A stretch of 64,000 nt of DNA from Pseudomonas matsuisoli (GTDB taxonomy: Bacteria; Pseudomonadota; Gammaproteobacteria; Pseudomonadales; Pseudomonadaceae), in assembly GCF_014647635.1 (NCBI RefSeq), contig NZ_BMPO01000003.1, positions 434,001-498,000 of the forward strand, given 5' to 3'. The translations under genes were made by a program, and so were the position numbers. Of the stretch, positions 61,599-64,000 are shown piece by piece (position 1 is the first letter of the stretch; every line of letters begins with the position of its first letter). The notes under the pieces were generated by a model. That model made no database searches and was not told the DNA's origin. It saw only the letters and a list, made by a program, of their open reading frames with translations.

Positions 61599-61826
61599 GA
61601 GCGATCGTGCAATAACCACCTCGACCAAACCCTATCGCAGGACAAATCCTGTCCCAAGCTGCACCCCGGCTACGGGACTGAACCCCGAGGTTGCCGTGCG
61701 GTTCTATCAAATATCGCCGTGCTGAACGCGGCAACGCCCGTAAAGCGGGCACTCACACAAAACGTTTGAAAGACATTAGGTAGCGGGCCACTCGATCCGC
61801 TGCCCCGGTTTGAGCAAGGTCTTCCC

Positions 61827-62330
61827 ATGAACGACGTCGAACACCTCATCGAGCACCTTCAGAACCACGACGTACAACTCACCACCGCCGAGTCCTGCAC
61901 GGCGGGAAAGATGATCGAGCTGCTGGCGTGCTACCCAGGGATTGGCAGCTACCTCGACGCGGGCTATGTCGTGTATTCCCCCGCTGCGAAAACTCGACTG
62001 CTCGGTGTCTCGCCCGACACGATCGAACAACACGGCCTCACCAGCGAAGCCGTTTCGCGCGCCATGGCCGAAGGCGCGCTGAAGGACAGCCCAGCGGATA
62101 TCGCGGTGGCAACCACGGGCGTGGCCGGGCCGGAACCCATGGACGACATCCCACCCGGTACCGTGTGTATCGCATGGGGCTTTCGCATCGACGGCGCGGT
62201 CCATCTGCACAGCGAAACCCGTCATTTCGACGGCGAGCGTAACGATGTTCTCAACGATGCGGCACATTACGCGCTCGGCCGTATCCCCACGCTTCACCTG
62301 AACATTATCGAAGGAGAGCAAAATCGATGA
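61827..62330 (+). CDS. pncC: CinA-family nicotinamide-nucleotide amidohydrolase
   Basis: A 167-residue protein equal to the C-terminal CinA/PncC domain. [15 protein letters not shown] holds the catalytic serine region, [16 protein letters not shown] the next motif, and [23 protein letters not shown] the substrate loop. It hydrolyses NMN to nicotinate mononucleotide and ammonia. It lacks the N-terminal COG1058 domain of full-length CinA. Its end overlaps nadE by 4 bp (ATGA), so NMN deamidation and NAD synthesis are made together in the pyridine nucleotide cycle. Confidence 0.9.
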   Translation: MNDVEHLIEHLQNHDVQLTTAESCTAGKMIELLACYPGIGSYLDAGYVVYSPAAKTRLLGVSPDTIEQHGLTSEAVSRAMAEGALKDSPADIAVATTGVAGPEPMDDIPPGTVCIAWGFRIDGAVHLHSETRHFDGERNDVLNDAAHYALGRIPTLHLNIIEGEQNR

Positions 62331-63154
62331 GCGATATCGAACAAAACGCGATCATCCAGGCCCTTGAGGTGGTTCAAGCATTCGATGCCGAGCGCGAGGC
62401 CGAAAAGCGCATCACATTCCTCTGCAATCAACTACGTGCCGCTAACCGTAATGCATTGGTATTGGGCATAAGTGGTGGCGTGGACTCTACGGTTGCCGGT
62501 CGCTTAGCGCAGCGTGCGGTCGAACGCTTCCGCGAACAAGGTGGTGATGCGCGTTTCATTGCCGTTCGCCTCCCCTACGGCGAACAGCACGATGAGGCGG
62601 ATGCACAGGCAGCCCTGGCGTTCATCAAACCGGATGAGACCCTGACGGTGAATATCAAACAGGCGGCCGATGCGACCCTGGAGCAGTTAACCGCGGCCAA
62701 ACTGGCCTTCCGCGACGACGCCCATCAGGATTTCGTGCTCGGCAACATCAAAGCGCGCCAACGCATGATCGTTCAATACGCCATCGCCGGTGCGCGGGAC
62801 GGATTGGTCATCGGCACCGACCACGCTGCCGAGGCGCTTATGGGCTTTTTCACCAAACATGGCGACGGCGCGTGCGACGTCGCTCCCCTCTACGGCCTGA
62901 ACAAGCGCAGGGTGCGCGCAGTAGGCCGATGGCTGGGTGCGGAACAGACGATGGTGGACAAAGTACCGACGGCAGACTTGGAAAGCCTCCGCCCGGGCCA
63001 TGCCGACGAGACAGCACTAGGCGTGCGCTACGAAGACATCGACGATTTCCTCGAAGGCAAAACCATTCCCGACGATGCGCGGACAACGATCTTGCGTATC
63101 TACCAGGCGACTGCACACAAGCGATCGCTGCCAATTACGCCACCCTTTCAATAA
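62327..63154 (+). CDS. nadE: NAD synthetase, ammonia-dependent
   Basis: A 275-residue NadE of the short, ammonia-dependent type without a glutaminase domain. The ATP-pyrophosphatase loop is [13 protein letters not shown], followed by [45 protein letters not shown] and [17 protein letters not shown]. It adenylates nicotinate adenine dinucleotide and amidates it to NAD+. GGAG precedes the ATG, which overlaps the pncC stop. A perfect REP-type hairpin follows. Confidence 0.95.
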   Translation: MSDIEQNAIIQALEVVQAFDAEREAEKRITFLCNQLRAANRNALVLGISGGVDSTVAGRLAQRAVERFREQGGDARFIAVRLPYGEQHDEADAQAALAFIKPDETLTVNIKQAADATLEQLTAAKLAFRDDAHQDFVLGNIKARQRMIVQYAIAGARDGLVIGTDHAAEALMGFFTKHGDGACDVAPLYGLNKRRVRAVGRWLGAEQTMVDKVPTADLESLRPGHADETALGVRYEDIDDFLEGKTIPDDARTTILRIYQATAHKRSLPITPPFQ

Positions 63155-63191
63155 CTTTCGAAGCCGCGCGCTAACGCGCTCGCAGTTCGAA

Positions 63192-63235
63192 TGTGGGAGT
63201 AGGTCGGGCGGATCGCCGCCCGACCTACTCCCACA
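63192..63235. terminator. REP-type perfect hairpin after nadE
   Basis: A 20-bp arm TGTGGGAGTAGGTCGGGCGG (63192-63211), loop ATCG and the exact complement (63216-63235), 37 bp after the stop. Its ends match the REP at 46665, so it is a repeat that probably also terminates transcription. Confidence 0.75.
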
Positions 63236-63799
63236 AAACCTCTGGCCATTTTCTAATAGCACTGTGCTGTGTAACTAATATGCATTGATAGCAATGCAAC
63301 GATAAATATGAAGCGTCATCGTGCTTAAGCGCTAAATACGCCGACGAGCGTATGACCTGCTTTCGAACTCTTCTTTTACCTCATTGACCGGCAAAAACGC
63401 GCTCAGTGGTATAGAGGTGACCGCCATGCATAAAACTACCTGGCCGGAGACACCTCTACAGGCGACAGAAGCTACGGCACAACGATTTACAGGACATTTC
63501 AACGCATCTTACAGCCACGTTTAACTTATCCCCGTCTTAATCGTTTCAGCGCAATGTCGACCTCAGCCCGCGCTAAATAAGCACGCTAATGAACATGCAT
63601 TCCGTCTGACAAACCAAGCGGCAACCCATTTTTGTCTTTACGCTCCTGAACCAGTAGTTCGGCGTCGCTGCCCAACTATCGCGGCCTGTAAATAAACGAA
63701 CCAAACTCCCACGCTGGTCGCATGGACAGCCGGGCAAGGTGGCAACTTTTTCGACAGCCGATGAATGTCATTCCTCGATAATTACAAGAGGTACGCCCC
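63236..63799. other. 564-bp intergenic region at the right end
   Basis: An AT-richer stretch without credible open frames on either strand. A minus-strand frame at 63676-63879 overlaps the next gene and has no support. I recognise no RNA gene or operator. It must contain the promoter of the gene starting at 63800. Confidence 0.45.
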
Positions 63800-64000
63800 A
63801 TGTCCGCCCTCATCGATAAAGTCTCGATCGTCGAAACTGCCTTCGCACCGCTGCAGTGCTCCTGCCAACCCGACGGCACCTATTACCAGATCCGCATCAG
63901 CCAGCCCCATAGCCAAGGGGAAGTCCTGCTGTACGACGCTCGCCACCCTATGCAGCAACTGGACAGCCTGCGGACGACCGCGCAATTGGTCCTGGAAATT
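63800..64000 (+). CDS. DUF1652-like small protein, N-terminal part (cut by window end)
   Basis: The frame opens with ATG 63800 after AGAGGT and runs to the edge: 67 residues, MSALIDKVSIVETAFAPLQC and onward. The pattern of a short helix, AFAPLQCSCQPDGTYYQIRI, a variable strand and a C-terminal helix with LDSLRTTAQLVLEI resembles DUF1652 proteins, which are largely confined to Pseudomonas. The family call is by eye and incomplete because the end is missing. Confidence 0.5.
   Translation, partial: MSALIDKVSIVETAFAPLQCSCQPDGTYYQIRISQPHSQGEVLLYDARHPMQQLDSLRTTAQLVLEI

Overview
The window is GC-rich, densely coded DNA from a gammaproteobacterium that most resembles a Pseudomonas or close relative. 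The grounds are a MASE2-type CyaB adenylate cyclase with a CRP/Vfr-type site upstream, a LysR-CoA transferase-thiolase-TIGR00366 locus in the same order as the P. aeruginosa dehydrocarnitine/ketone locus, REP-type palindromes of the TGTGGGAGCGGGC kind, sigma-54-like hut promoters with HutC operators, and a DUF1652-like start at the right edge. Species cannot be fixed from sequence reading alone.

Layout. 1-10.9 kb is mostly housekeeping and membrane genes: the tail of a Spy/CpxP-like protein, a CpxA-like kinase, nitroreductase YdjA, a YkgJ cysteine-cluster protein, TrkH, CyaB, DsbB, cytochrome b561, a lipoprotein, a quinone-reductase-like dehydrogenase with a divergent LysR gene, and DgkA. 11.1-17.2 kb is a glycan-type cluster: an acyl-CoA-dehydrogenase-like protein, a PIG-L deacetylase, a NodS-like methyltransferase and two GT2 enzymes in one tightly overlapping operon, converging on a second operon with two more glycosyltransferases and, at its head, a 52-residue protein gene. 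17.7-21.5 kb holds a bacteriophytochrome kinase and a membrane diguanylate cyclase. 21.7-28.4 kb is a LysR-controlled CoA transferase/thiolase/transporter locus followed by an aldo-keto reductase; a histidine phosphatase gene follows at 28.5-29.1 kb.

29.4-52.0 kb is the most distinctive part: a large histidine-utilisation supra-operon. hutI and hutU lie at one end and hutH in the middle. hutC is at the far end. Between them sit an APH-fold kinase, an SDR, a zinc alcohol dehydrogenase, a HisD-like dehydrogenase with altered zinc ligands, a NitT/TauT-type ABC transporter and an IPNS-like Fe(II) oxygenase on the minus strand. On the plus strand are an FMN 2-hydroxyacid dehydrogenase, an FAD-linked D-2-hydroxyacid dehydrogenase, an amino-acid ABC transporter and a HisC-like aminotransferase. 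Four TGTA-N2-TAC(A/C) sites lie before hutU, the oxygenase, hutH and hutC. At the first three a GG-N10-GC element sits 5-6 nt upstream of the site. I infer one HutC/sigma-54 regulon that feeds imidazole compounds, for example both enantiomers of imidazole-lactate, into histidine and then urocanate. hutF, hutG and hutD are not in the window.

52.3-64 kb has a stress-type membrane operon (hypothetical, phage-holin-family, DUF3618), a small acidic protein, an orphan HicB-like protein, a manganese catalase broken by a nonsense codon and a 7-bp repeat expansion, an AT-richer spacer, a 1373-residue CheB-CheR-PAS-kinase-receiver protein, an anchored protein of unknown function, and a pncC-nadE NAD-recycling pair. 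Palindromic REP elements and one 143-bp inverted-repeat element punctuate the intergenic regions. I saw no tRNA, rRNA, CRISPR array, intact insertion sequence or prophage.
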